A DNA stretch of 34,399 nucleotides from Bacteroides sp. (GTDB lineage: Bacteria; Bacteroidota; Bacteroidia; Bacteroidales; Bacteroidaceae), in assembly GCF_030151085.1 (NCBI RefSeq), contig NZ_JASLER010000009.1, forward strand, positions 1 through 34,399, given 5' to 3'. Under the pieces are notes generated by a model that saw only the letters and a program-made list of their open reading frames with translations, ran no database searches and was not told the origin of the DNA. This document shows positions 15,916-24,284 of the stretch, piece by piece. The position numbers and the translations under genes were made by a program. The stretch's first letter is position 1, and the number at the start of each line of letters is the position of its first letter.

Positions 15916-16326
15916 TTATTGACGACGCATACGGAATGATTGCCCATTCACATCATCTTGATATTCTCTCCAACTATTATACCATGTACCACTAAAGGTA
16001 TAAGCATCAGCTTCAGCTCCCCAGATATAGGCCATACTACCATCCTCATAGAATTCCAACTCCATAAGATTATAGGCACCACCAACCCAACTCCATCTGA
16101 ACATAAGATAATTAGGATCTCCAACAGAGCCTATTGTACCTTGATTTCTTGCATTAAACGTCATAACAGTACCTCTTCCCCAAGTATAAGCACCGAAGTC
16201 TATTTCTTCAGATGTATACCATTCACCCGGCAAGTTATATTCAGTTTCTTCTTCCGTATCACAGGCAGAAAAGCTTAAAAGCAAAACTGACAGTAAAAGA
16301 AGCTTTGTATAAGTAAAAACTTTCAT
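15916..16326 (-). CDS. Small lipoprotein, lipocalin-like
   Basis: 136 residues. Signal peptide with lipobox LSFSAC, lipidated cysteine C22, followed by acidic residues (DTEEE), a pattern that in Bacteroides often goes with surface export. The mature part carries repeated beta-strand and W-rich segments (GEWYTSEE, FRWSWVGG, FSGTWYNSW) resembling the small lipocalin-like lipoproteins of the group. It starts 6 bases after the neighbouring lipoprotein gene ends. Function unknown. Confidence 0.8.
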   Translation of the reverse strand: MKVFTYTKLLLLSVLLLSFSACDTEEETEYNLPGEWYTSEEIDFGAYTWGRGTVMTFNARNQGTIGSVGDPNYLMFRWSWVGGAYNLMELEFYEDGSMAYIWGAEADAYTFSGTWYNSWREYQDDVNGQSFRMRRQ

Positions 16327-16332
16327 AATATA

Positions 16333-16761
16333 TTATTTATAGTAATTAGCATCTACAAACATCACAATAGTTCCATCCAATTTACCTGAAAGATTATGTT
16401 CACGCACCCATACATTATCAAAATAGATAATATCACCAGCACCATAATTTATTTCCAAATTCTCCATTTCAGAATCCATCCATTTCCAGTCAAAGGTGTA
16501 TGAATTCTCTTTATAAGGACGGCTCTCACCATTACGGTAATATTGGAACATTTCCCTTCCACTGTGATCTATGGCAAATTTCAATTGATGCTTGCAAAAT
16601 TCATCATTCTCAGTGTAAAATTCTTCTACCCATGTTTTTCCACATAATTTGTCATCACTATTTCTCAAATAGTCATCTGTATAATATTCGTCACCACAAG
16701 ATGCCAAACTAAGGGTAAATACACATAACAACAATATTTTCAGATAGTTCAAAGTCTTCAT
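16333..16761 (-). CDS. Small lipoprotein, tandem neighbour of the preceding type
   Basis: 142 residues, lipobox LSLASC with C22, then GDEYYTDD. Length, strand order and W/Y-rich beta pattern (GKTWVEEFY, YTFDWKWMD, NLSGKLDGTIVMF) resemble the 136-residue lipoprotein directly downstream, suggesting an old duplication with strong divergence. Has its own promoter (16791-16798) that probably serves both genes. Function unknown. Confidence 0.8.
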   Translation of the reverse strand: MKTLNYLKILLLCVFTLSLASCGDEYYTDDYLRNSDDKLCGKTWVEEFYTENDEFCKHQLKFAIDHSGREMFQYYRNGESRPYKENSYTFDWKWMDSEMENLEINYGAGDIIYFDNVWVREHNLSGKLDGTIVMFVDANYYK

Positions 16762-16790
16762 TTTTATCGAGTTTAGTTAATACTTGCGGA

Positions 16791-16798
16791 CAAACTTA
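16791..16798 (-). promoter_or_regulatory. Promoter -7 box of the lipoprotein pair
   Basis: Minus-strand TAAGTTTG, 29 bases before the ATG at 16761. Confidence 0.65.
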
Positions 16799-16923
16799 CG
16801 CAAAAATATTGAAACGATTAATACTTCGATTGAAATTTCTTAAAGAAGATCAAGAATAATGTAAAATCCAATAACACAAACAATACCATGATTATTCATT
16901 TTTTATAAAAATCTAACTAAATA

Positions 16924-16955
16924 TTTGTATAATACAAAGATTAGGTATACTTTTG
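16924..16955 (+). promoter_or_regulatory. Promoter of the beta-barrel protein gene with overlapping palindrome
   Basis: TTTG (16924-16927), 20 bases, TACTTTTG (16948-16955): a perfect Bacteroides promoter. The -33 box is the left arm of the palindrome TTTGTATAATACAAA (16924-16938), which suggests an operator over the -33 region. Confidence 0.85.
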
Positions 16956-17027
16956 CGCCCCAACAAATACAGATAACATTCTGTATAGACAACTAACTAT
17001 TTGTATAACAAAAAGAGAAAAGACAAA

Positions 17028-17543
17028 ATGAAAAAGATTGTAATGTTTTTATTTGTGATGATGGTTGCTTTATCAGCAAAAGCACAGGTTTACGTTGGCG
17101 GAACTCTCGGTGTATGGCATGACGACGGTGATGTAGAAAGCACTTCATTCATTATCTCTCCGGAAATCGGATACAACTTTAACGAAAAATGGGCTGTAGG
17201 TGGTAATATCGGTTTTGCTTATAACAAATTGGACGATGCAAAAAGCACTGCATTTGCTATTGCGCCATATGCACGTTATTCCTACTACGAAAATAAGATT
17301 GTCCGTCTGTTTGTAGATGCTGGTTTTGGTATTTCTACAAGTAAACAAGAAGATCACGATGCATTGACCGGTTTCGAAGTGGGTGTAAAACCAGGTATCG
17401 CTATTAAGTTGAACAACAAACTTAGCCTCGTTGCCAAATGTGGATTCTTAGGTTACCGCGAAGACTACCTGACATTAGAAAATGGTGCAGGTTTAGCATT
17501 AACCAGTGAAGACCTTTCATTCGGTTTCCACTTCGAATTCTAA
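17028..17543 (+). CDS. Outer-membrane beta-barrel protein, OmpA-like/OMP_b-brl type
   Basis: 171 residues from the ATG at 17028; the longer frame begins with TTG at 17001 and would disrupt the signal peptide. Signal peptide MKKIVMFLFVMMVALSAKAQ, then alternating strands rich in aromatics and glycines (VYVGGTLGVW, WAVGGNIGFAY, FAIAPYARYSYY, LFVDAGFGIS, GVKPGIAIKL, LSLVAKCGFLGY) ending LSFGFHFEF with the terminal phenylalanine typical of barrel proteins. An 8-strand small barrel is likely. Substrate or role unknown. Ends before a bidirectional terminator. Confidence 0.88.
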   Translation: MKKIVMFLFVMMVALSAKAQVYVGGTLGVWHDDGDVESTSFIISPEIGYNFNEKWAVGGNIGFAYNKLDDAKSTAFAIAPYARYSYYENKIVRLFVDAGFGISTSKQEDHDALTGFEVGVKPGIAIKLNNKLSLVAKCGFLGYREDYLTLENGAGLALTSEDLSFGFHFEF

Positions 17544-17558
17544 TATAAATAAATCAAT

Positions 17559-17599
17559 AAGAAAAGGGATGTCTTCGAAACGATGACATCCCTTTTCTT
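17559..17599. terminator. Bidirectional terminator
   Basis: AAGAAAAGGGATGTC (17559-17573) pairs perfectly with GACATCCCTTTTCTT (17585-17599), 15-bp stem with a T-rich right arm and A-rich left arm, serving both the barrel gene and the converging glycan operon. Confidence 0.88.
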
Positions 17600-17608
17600 G
17601 TTATATTA

Positions 17609-18481
17609 TTACTCTCTGACTTCAATCACATAACTTCCATTAAAGACTTCGCCTGGTGCCAAATGTTGCATCCAGTCTTTATCTTTATATTCGCCGGTAT
17701 AATATGCTCTATCTCCACGTCCATACCATGGTTCAATACAAACAAACGGTGCATTTTTAGCTGGAGGCGACCATAATCCTACGAGAGGTGTATCAAAATA
17801 CAAACTCAGGTAAGGCTTCTTCTCCTTATTATATAACGTTACTTCCTTCACCTGACTATCTTCCATAATCAAAGCATCCTTATCGAAAGTATGCGTATCA
17901 AGGGGAAGCAAACCATCCGTCAGTACTAACGCATATTTTTTATTAGGGTCAGCGCAGCCTTTTTCCGAAATGAGAATATAATTCAATTCCTCCGTTTTAT
18001 CAAATCCGAAATAACCTCTATTCGTAGTTTCAGGCTCAAAATCAGGATAATAAAAAGCAGGATGTGCACCTATTTGAAAATGTAAAATCCCTTTTCCTGT
18101 ATTCCGAACCTCCCAAAGTACTTCTATTTTCTTACCATCAATTCGATAACCTATTTCCAAACAAAAAGGGAAAGGATATTTAGCTCTGGTTTCTTCACTA
18201 TCCGTCAATCTGTATCGTACTTCATTGGATGATTCTGAAATCAACGCAAAATCCATATCGCGGGCAAATCCATGTTGCGTCAATACATATTTTTGACCTT
18301 CATTTCTATACTCATTCTCCCAGACACTACCTACAATAGGAAAAAGTACAGGAGAGTGGCGTTTCCAGTAAGCCGGATCAGCTTGCCAAAGATATTCTTT
18401 TCCATTTGAAAAGATACTACATAGCTCAGCTCCATGAGAAGAAACCTGAATGGTTAGTTGTGAATTAGAAAGTGTTTTCAT
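17609..18481 (-). CDS. Aldose 1-epimerase family protein
   Basis: 290 residues of the galactose-mutarotase-like beta-sandwich fold. Family motifs: GAELCSIFSNGKEYLWQADPAYW at the N-terminus, FPIVG, HGFARDMDF with the likely catalytic histidine, FQIGAHPAFYYP, and a C-terminal CIEPWYGRGD. These proteins interconvert anomers of sugars or sugar phosphates. It is the last of four tightly spaced genes (4 bases after the deacetylase), so its substrate probably relates to that glycan pathway, although stand-alone relatives are common. Confidence 0.88.
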   Translation of the reverse strand: MKTLSNSQLTIQVSSHGAELCSIFSNGKEYLWQADPAYWKRHSPVLFPIVGSVWENEYRNEGQKYVLTQHGFARDMDFALISESSNEVRYRLTDSEETRAKYPFPFCLEIGYRIDGKKIEVLWEVRNTGKGILHFQIGAHPAFYYPDFEPETTNRGYFGFDKTEELNYILISEKGCADPNKKYALVLTDGLLPLDTHTFDKDALIMEDSQVKEVTLYNKEKKPYLSLYFDTPLVGLWSPPAKNAPFVCIEPWYGRGDRAYYTGEYKDKDWMQHLAPGEVFNGSYVIEVRE

Positions 18482-18485
18482 ACGT

Positions 18486-19268
18486 TTACTTATTTATAAT
18501 ATCTTGTGAAAATTGCGTATAGGTACCAAAGGTAGCATTATTTTTTTTGAAGTAACATATCAAAGCATCTAATCTCTGTTCCATACCCATACCGGAATGG
18601 TTAGTCATTATAAAAGGCAGCTTCAATTCTTTCCTATCTGCTAATGATGTAAATTCCCACGGATGAAAGTAAGTAAGGAAATAGCCATCTTTTCTCAATG
18701 TCCATAAAGCCAGTCTACGATATAATGAAGCAGGCAAGTTATGATATGCCAACCAAAATAAAGGGAAACGGACAATCGGCGTAACCGAAGCAGGTAGTTG
18801 CAATACTCCTTCTTTGAAAAAATGAGTACGCGGTTGTTTCAGGTGGTTATATCGTCCCGGGATAAATGTAGGATTCAGGGAGGAGTTATATAAATACCCG
18901 GCCGCTCTGATTTCTTTTTCATCCACAGGCATCATACGAGCCATTCGGAAGCCATTTACTGTTTGTCCTGTAAGTTCTTCCAAAGCCTCTTTAGATTTAC
19001 GAAGATCGGCTACCTCGAATGATGAATGGTTGTATCCATGAGATGCAATCTCATGTCCTGCCTTCCCTATTTCCTCTATTAGTTCTTTAGCATGAAGGGC
19101 AAAATTAACCGTACAAAAAAATGTTGCTTTTACTTGGTGACGTGCCAAGCATGTAAGAATCTTACGGGTACCCTCTATAGAAGTCCTCATCTGCTCCTCA
19201 AAGGGTAAATCTACACCATGCTCCAAGGGAGCATCAAATTCCTCAATATCAAAACTAAGTAATATCAT
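18486..19268 (-). CDS. Polysaccharide deacetylase, NodB homology
   Basis: 260 residues, no signal peptide. Metal-dependent carbohydrate esterase family 4 fold: motif 1 LLSFDIEEFD (D7 and neighbours), motif 2 SHGYNHSSFE (H77, H81), and a late YFHPWEF histidine motif. Motif 3, usually RPPxG, reads FRMARMMP, so the usual R-P-P-G is not kept. Probably acts on a lipid-linked or nucleotide-linked N-acetylated sugar in the cytoplasm, given its place between a GT2 gene (3 bases upstream) and an epimerase (4 bases downstream). Confidence 0.88.
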   Translation of the reverse strand: MILLSFDIEEFDAPLEHGVDLPFEEQMRTSIEGTRKILTCLARHQVKATFFCTVNFALHAKELIEEIGKAGHEIASHGYNHSSFEVADLRKSKEALEELTGQTVNGFRMARMMPVDEKEIRAAGYLYNSSLNPTFIPGRYNHLKQPRTHFFKEGVLQLPASVTPIVRFPLFWLAYHNLPASLYRRLALWTLRKDGYFLTYFHPWEFTSLADRKELKLPFIMTNHSGMGMEQRLDALICYFKKNNATFGTYTQFSQDIINK

Positions 19269-19271
19269 GTA

Positions 19272-19985
19272 TTATCTGCGTAGTAATATAGTCAATAAAT
19301 TAACAGCTTCACACCTTAACACCTTGAAGCCCATATCGGAAACTATCAATCCTTCTTTAATAACCGCTTTGATAGCACGCAGATTGATATCTTTCCTCCG
19401 ACTTGCTTTATAGATAAACTCCGTATCAAACAAAAAACTATTGATACGAGTAGTCAGGAATATTTTTTGCCCTTTACGACTGAATCCCTTCATTCCACCT
19501 TGTGTATCTTTAATAGATATACGAAGGATCCAAGTATTACACAAATGAGAAAGTTTGGAAAGCATTTGGCGGAACCTGGGAAGATTATTCTGATAACTTT
19601 TAGCACGGGTAGCAACCACAACATCGGCTCCATCCAACAATGCCTCCACCATTTTTCCAAAAGATTCATTTGTATACGGAAAATCATAATCCGTATAAAT
19701 AATATAAGGTGAATTACAACACTTGACCGCTTCACGCAAAGCATATCCTTTACCTCGGTTGGGTTGGTAATCTATTATACATACATCCGGAATTGCTTTC
19801 CGCAACCGCTCCAACGTTTCCGGTTCATACCCTCTCCTGGCCCCATCACTAACTATAAAAAGATGAAAACGGATTGATTGAAATAACCATTCCATCTCTG
19901 AGAAATGGGCTGCTACCTTTTGTTCCCAACCAACGGGTGGATTGTAACACGGTAGTACTAAGTCTAGATCTTTTTTTTCACTCAT
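19272..19985 (-). CDS. Glycosyltransferase family 2, dolichol/polyprenyl-phosphate sugar synthase-like
   Basis: 237 residues, one GT-A domain without membrane helices, like single-domain DPM1. Motifs: LVLPCYNPP, VSDGARRG, PNRGKGYALREAV (nucleotide-sugar binding), YTDYDFPY (metal-binding DxD), KDTQGGMKGFSR, and FLFDTEFIYKA. Likely transfers a sugar from a nucleotide donor to polyprenyl phosphate. It starts 30 bases after the GT87 gene, whose family uses exactly such polyprenyl-phosphate sugars as donors, so the two are a plausible donor-maker and donor-user pair. Confidence 0.9.
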   Translation of the reverse strand: MSEKKDLDLVLPCYNPPVGWEQKVAAHFSEMEWLFQSIRFHLFIVSDGARRGYEPETLERLRKAIPDVCIIDYQPNRGKGYALREAVKCCNSPYIIYTDYDFPYTNESFGKMVEALLDGADVVVATRAKSYQNNLPRFRQMLSKLSHLCNTWILRISIKDTQGGMKGFSRKGQKIFLTTRINSFLFDTEFIYKASRRKDINLRAIKAVIKEGLIVSDMGFKVLRCEAVNLLTILLRR

Positions 19986-20015
19986 GCTGTAATATTTCCC
20001 TTTAGAATATTGTAG

Positions 20016-21248
20016 TTATTTAATTCTACAGCTATTTATAATGCGTTTCAAAAAAGTATTATTTTTCTTGTTATCAGGATAGTAGTTCTTGAAATCACAA
20101 AAACACATTTCATAACAAATTGTCAACCATACTAATATACACGGCCAAGCTTTTAATACATAAGGAGAAACAAATCCTTTACGGATAAAAGCCGGCGTCA
20201 ACTCGGTAGTGGATAATCCGACAATCACAAAAGCAACAATCAATAATACATAATTGTATTTTTGATGGGGTGAAGGGCTTGCCATATACCAAAGAGCAAT
20301 TCCTACCATAACTAGAATATACCCACTCGCCTCGCTTCCTGTACTAAACAGAACCGTAAATATCAGGACATTAGCCAACAACATCAATCTAAATTTAAGA
20401 TATTTGTATTGCGATATCCGCAAATAAGGAAGCAAGATTAAAATCAATCCCGGAACAACCAGCCACAAATCATTATAATCGGGATTACCTGATATTTTAC
20501 GAACAACTCCCAACAAAGATATGTTCTGAGATACGGCAAAAAGATTCATTGAATTCTTCCCCACCAACTCACGGAACCAGTCTACATACTGCGAGATCAC
20601 ATAATCCCAACCAGGGGTATATAAAATAGGGATTGCAAACCAAATCGCAGCCCACAACAAACAATAAAGTATTAATTTGAATTTCTGCTTGGAGAAAAAT
20701 AAAAATGCAAGCCCAACAATAGGATAAATTTTTATTAATGTACCCGCTACAATGATACCCGCAGCCAAAAAATCTTTTTTCTGTTGTATAAAAGTAAAGG
20801 AAAGAATAATGAAGGCTGCAATAGCTATATTAAATTGTTGAACCCCTTGGGCAGTCATCAACTCAATATAAGCATATCCATAAATAAAAATTTTCTGGTT
20901 ATTCGTAAGTGGAAGTTGCTTGATAGCATAAAATAATAGAACTGTATTGGCTATCACCCATAAAATCATACCCAACCATACGGGTAATAACGAAAAAGGA
21001 GCAATTACAGCACTGAATAAAATTCCATAAAAATTAGAATCGCGATACTCTGGATATGGCCCGTATAAGGTCTGCCCATCTATAGCATGCCAAAAGACAT
21101 GCCTAAATATCTTAAAGTTGTTATACTTGCCTATTACTAACTTAACAACCGCAAATATTAAAGCCGTAAATACCCATACAGATAATAATGTACGTGGATT
21201 TTTAAGCCTAGCCTGCCAAATGGCAATGGCATTTTTTTGCATTTCCAT
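20016..21248 (-). CDS. GT87-like (DUF2029) polytopic glycosyltransferase
   Basis: 410 residues from the ATG at 21248; the frame extends to 21287, but that start overlaps the -7 box. About ten membrane helices. An acidic/aromatic segment after the first helix (HVFWHAIDGQTLYGPYPEYRDSNFYG) matches the external loop of GT-C enzymes of the mannosyltransferase GT87 type, which use polyprenyl-phosphate sugars on the outer face of the membrane. First gene of a four-gene operon with GT2, deacetylase and epimerase. Acceptor unknown. Confidence 0.82.
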   Translation of the reverse strand: MEMQKNAIAIWQARLKNPRTLLSVWVFTALIFAVVKLVIGKYNNFKIFRHVFWHAIDGQTLYGPYPEYRDSNFYGILFSAVIAPFSLLPVWLGMILWVIANTVLLFYAIKQLPLTNNQKIFIYGYAYIELMTAQGVQQFNIAIAAFIILSFTFIQQKKDFLAAGIIVAGTLIKIYPIVGLAFLFFSKQKFKLILYCLLWAAIWFAIPILYTPGWDYVISQYVDWFRELVGKNSMNLFAVSQNISLLGVVRKISGNPDYNDLWLVVPGLILILLPYLRISQYKYLKFRLMLLANVLIFTVLFSTGSEASGYILVMVGIALWYMASPSPHQKYNYVLLIVAFVIVGLSTTELTPAFIRKGFVSPYVLKAWPCILVWLTICYEMCFCDFKNYYPDNKKNNTFLKRIINSCRIK

Positions 21249-21284
21249 GTATCTCTTTTCGAACAAATTTCCCAATAGTTGGCG

Positions 21285-21292
21285 CAAAGATA
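21285..21292 (-). promoter_or_regulatory. Promoter -7 box of the glycan operon
   Basis: Minus-strand TATCTTTG, 36 bases before the ATG at 21248; divergent from the map promoter 45 bases away. Confidence 0.65.
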
Positions 21293-21336
21293 TGATTTTT
21301 TTCGATACTGAGGCTTAAGTACACTATAATATTATG

Positions 21337-21344
21337 TACTTTTG
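21337..21344 (+). promoter_or_regulatory. Promoter -7 box of the map operon
   Basis: TACTTTTG, 32 bases before the map ATG. Confidence 0.65.
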
Positions 21345-21376
21345 TACCGTTCATTATATTTAAAGAAAGGACAACA

Positions 21377-22231
21377 ATGAAAAAGTTTATGCAAGGAGTT
21401 CGGTTTGCTCCAAAAAATTATTCCGATGAAGTAGAAGCTAAAATTCAACATTATAAAAGAGAAGGATATAAGTTACCTTCACGTCATTTACTGCGAACTG
21501 CAGAACAATTGGCAGGTATTCGCGAAAGTGCGAAGATTAATACAGCACTGCTGGATTACATTTCAGAAAATATCCGCGAAGGAATGTCCACTGCAGAAAT
21601 CGATCACATGGTGTATTGCTTCACCACAGACCATGATGCTATCCCTGCTCCTTTCATGTACGAGGGATTCCCTAAGAGCGTGTGTACCAGCATCAATGAT
21701 GTTGTATGTCATGGCATTCCCAGTACAAAAGAATTTCTGCGTAGTGGTGATATTGTGAACATAGATGTATCTACTATCTACAAAGGATATTTTTCTGATG
21801 CGTCGAGAATGTACATGATCGGCGAAGTTAAACCTGAAATGCAGCGTCTCGTGCAAGTAACCAAAGAGTGTCGTGACCTCGGTATTCAAGCAGCTCAACC
21901 ATGGGCTCGTTTGGGCGATATAGGCGCAGTAATTCAAGAACATGCCGAAAAGAATGGTTACAGTGTTGTACGCGATCTTTGCGGACATGGTGTAGGTATC
22001 AAGTTCCATGAAGAACCGGATGTGGAGCACTTCGGCAAACGTGGTACAGGTATGTTATTAGTACCAGGTATGACATTTACCATTGAACCGATGATAAATA
22101 TGGGAACTTACGAGGTCTTCATCGACGAAGCCGACGGTTGGACCGTTTGCACAGATGATGGACTTCCCTCTGCACAATGGGAAAGCATGCTTTTGATTAC
22201 TGAAAACGGAAACGAGATTTTGACGCAATAA
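21377..22231 (+). CDS. map: Methionine aminopeptidase, type I, with N-terminal extension
   Basis: 284 residues, about 25 more than the core enzyme; the first 40 residues (MKKFMQGVRFAPKNYSDEVE onward) are an extension without cysteines. Removes initiator methionine from new proteins. The five metal ligands of the family are present: D130, D141, H204 (GHGVGIKFHEEP), E237 (TIEPMI) and E269, plus H112. After E269 the usual HT of bacterial enzymes is SM (QWESMLLIT), marking a divergent clade. It may be a second Map besides a copy in the ribosomal-protein operon, which is not in this window. First gene of the map-rmuC-xpt-permease unit. Confidence 0.93.
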   Translation: MKKFMQGVRFAPKNYSDEVEAKIQHYKREGYKLPSRHLLRTAEQLAGIRESAKINTALLDYISENIREGMSTAEIDHMVYCFTTDHDAIPAPFMYEGFPKSVCTSINDVVCHGIPSTKEFLRSGDIVNIDVSTIYKGYFSDASRMYMIGEVKPEMQRLVQVTKECRDLGIQAAQPWARLGDIGAVIQEHAEKNGYSVVRDLCGHGVGIKFHEEPDVEHFGKRGTGMLLVPGMTFTIEPMINMGTYEVFIDEADGWTVCTDDGLPSAQWESMLLITENGNEILTQ

Positions 22232-22237
22232 TTTTTT

Positions 22238-23692
22238 ATGGAAATTGTTTATTTACTTATTGGACTCCTAGCGGGTTTTGTTGTTGGTTACTTAATAGCA
22301 GGACGCAAAGTTACTGCCTTAAAAGCACAAGAACAAGCATCCCGTGAACGAGAAAGTTTATTAAACCGTACTTCCGAAGAGCGTATTGCCCGTGAGCGCT
22401 CTGTAGCCGAAGAGCGGTTGAAAGAAGCTGACCGTCAAGCCATAGAGCGACTTGCCTCTCAAGAAAGATTATTTACCGAACGACTCTCAGAACAAGAACG
22501 AACTTTCAATGAGCGTCTTTCTGAACAAGAACATTCTTTCAACGAACGTCTTGCTGAACAACAAAAGCAATGGGAACAACGTCTTTCCCAACAGAAAGAA
22601 GAAGCCGAAGCTTTGCATAAACGGATGAATACTGAGTTTGAAAATCTCTCGAATCGCATCTTCCAAAGCAAAGCAGAGGACTTTACAAAGTTAAACGCTG
22701 AACACATTAATAACCTTCTTCGCCCCCTTGGCGATAATCTGAAGGATTTTAAAGAGAAGGTAGAACAGGTATACAGTACAGAAGCTAAGGAACGCTTCTC
22801 GCTTGGAGAACGCATTAAAGACCTTGTAGAACTGAATAACCGTCTTAGCGAAGATGCCAATAATCTGACTCGTGCACTGAAAGGTGATTCCAAGATGCAA
22901 GGCAACTGGGGCGAAATGATTTTAGAACGTTTATTGCAAGCATCCGGCTTAATTGAAAACGAGCATTATTTCCGTCAGGAATTCCTGAAAGACGAACGGG
23001 GTGAAGTTATCACCAACGAAGAGAGTGGACAAAAAATGCAACCCGATGTCCTCATTAAATACCCTGACGAACGGGAAATGATTATCGACTCCAAAGTATC
23101 TCTAACTGCATATACAGCTTATACTTCTGCCGAAAACAAGGAAGAGCAGTCACGTTGGTTAAAATCTCACCTGCAATCTGTCCGCACTCATATCGATGAA
23201 CTCAGCCGGAAAGATTATTCGCACTATGACATCAAGGCTCCGGATTTCGTAATGATGTTTATCCCAACAGAAGGCGCCTACCTGCTGGCTATCCAAAGCG
23301 ATGCTAATATCTGGGAATATGCCTACAGTAAAAAGGTCGTTTTAATGAGTCCCACCAATCTGATTAGTGCTCTGCGCCTCTCCCTTGACCTCTGGAAACG
23401 CGAAAATCAAGTGAAGAATGTACAAGCTATCATTAAACGTGGTACAGCATTATATGAAAAGATTGTTGGCTTTACTGACACTTTCCTTAGTGTAGGAGAT
23501 AAATTAGCAGGAGTACAAAGAGATTATGAAAAAGCTTTCAACCAGTTGTCCGATGGCAATGGTAGCGTAGTTCGGCAAGCAGAGATGCTGAAAGACATGA
23601 GTCTGACTCCGAAAAAGAGAATCTCAGCAAGACTATTACCCAAGGAAGAGAGCCAAGAAGACTCTGAAGAAGAAGAGAATAGTATCCAATAA
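22238..23692 (+). CDS. rmuC: DNA recombination protein RmuC
   Basis: 484 residues. N-terminal membrane helix (MEIVYLLIGLLAGFVVGYLI), then a long coiled coil (about 25-200) and a PD-(D/E)XK nuclease-like RmuC domain (GNWGEMILERLLQASGL, QPDVLIKYPDEREMIIDSKVSL), where the E-D-DSK residues fit the nuclease core. RmuC limits inversion and rearrangement of DNA in E. coli. Residues 70-124 contain an 11-residue repeat (ERLSEQERTFN type) five times. Begins 6 bases after map. Confidence 0.93.
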   Translation: MEIVYLLIGLLAGFVVGYLIAGRKVTALKAQEQASRERESLLNRTSEERIARERSVAEERLKEADRQAIERLASQERLFTERLSEQERTFNERLSEQEHSFNERLAEQQKQWEQRLSQQKEEAEALHKRMNTEFENLSNRIFQSKAEDFTKLNAEHINNLLRPLGDNLKDFKEKVEQVYSTEAKERFSLGERIKDLVELNNRLSEDANNLTRALKGDSKMQGNWGEMILERLLQASGLIENEHYFRQEFLKDERGEVITNEESGQKMQPDVLIKYPDEREMIIDSKVSLTAYTAYTSAENKEEQSRWLKSHLQSVRTHIDELSRKDYSHYDIKAPDFVMMFIPTEGAYLLAIQSDANIWEYAYSKKVVLMSPTNLISALRLSLDLWKRENQVKNVQAIIKRGTALYEKIVGFTDTFLSVGDKLAGVQRDYEKAFNQLSDGNGSVVRQAEMLKDMSLTPKKRISARLLPKEESQEDSEEEENSIQ

Positions 23693-23706
23693 GACATAAA
23701 ACGAAC

Positions 23707-24273
23707 ATGAAAATTTTAAAAGACCGTATTCTCAAAGACGGAAGATGTTTCCCGGGAGGAATCCTGAAAGTAGATAATTTCATCAATCATCAGATGGACC
23801 CTATTCTTATGAAATCTATCGGTGTAGAGTTTGTAAGACGTTTCGCTTCCACCTCCATTAATAAAGTAATAACTGTGGAAGCTAGCGGCATTGCTCCCGC
23901 TATCATGGTGGGTTACTTGTTGGAATTACCTGTAGTATTTGCCAAGAAAAAAATGCCCAGTACAATGGAAAATATGCTAACTACTACTGTTTTCTCATTT
24001 ACTAAAAACCGTTCTTACGAGGTATGCGTCAGCAAAGATTTCCTTTGTCCGGGCGACAAAGTACTGTTCATCGACGACTTCCTTGCCAATGGCAATGCCG
24101 CCAAAGGTATCATGGATCTTGTCAATCAAGCTGGTGCCGAACTGGCCGGTATGGGCTTTATCATTGAGAAAGCCTTTCAACATGGAGGAGACGAATTGCG
24201 CGAACAAGGTATTCATGTAGAATCGCTCGCCATCATCGAGAGTTTGGAAAACTGTCAAATCATAATCAGATAA
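23707..24273 (+). CDS. xpt: Xanthine phosphoribosyltransferase
   Basis: 188 residues, full length. Makes XMP from xanthine and PRPP. Visible: the GIAPAIMVGYLLELP region, the flexible loop with KKKMPSTMENM, and the PRPP-binding motif VLFIDDFLANGNAAKG (about 118-133). Located 14 bases after rmuC and 11 bases before an NCS2 permease, giving an uptake-and-salvage pair. The short spacer leaves no room for a purine riboswitch, unlike the Bacillus xpt-pbuX leader. Confidence 0.95.
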   Translation: MKILKDRILKDGRCFPGGILKVDNFINHQMDPILMKSIGVEFVRRFASTSINKVITVEASGIAPAIMVGYLLELPVVFAKKKMPSTMENMLTTTVFSFTKNRSYEVCVSKDFLCPGDKVLFIDDFLANGNAAKGIMDLVNQAGAELAGMGFIIEKAFQHGGDELREQGIHVESLAIIESLENCQIIIR

Positions 24274-24284
24274 ACTCCCCCTCT

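Noticed and set aside
23693..23706. Possible purine riboswitch before xpt
   Set aside because: Only 14 bases separate rmuC and xpt; no aptamer can fit, and none is seen before map.
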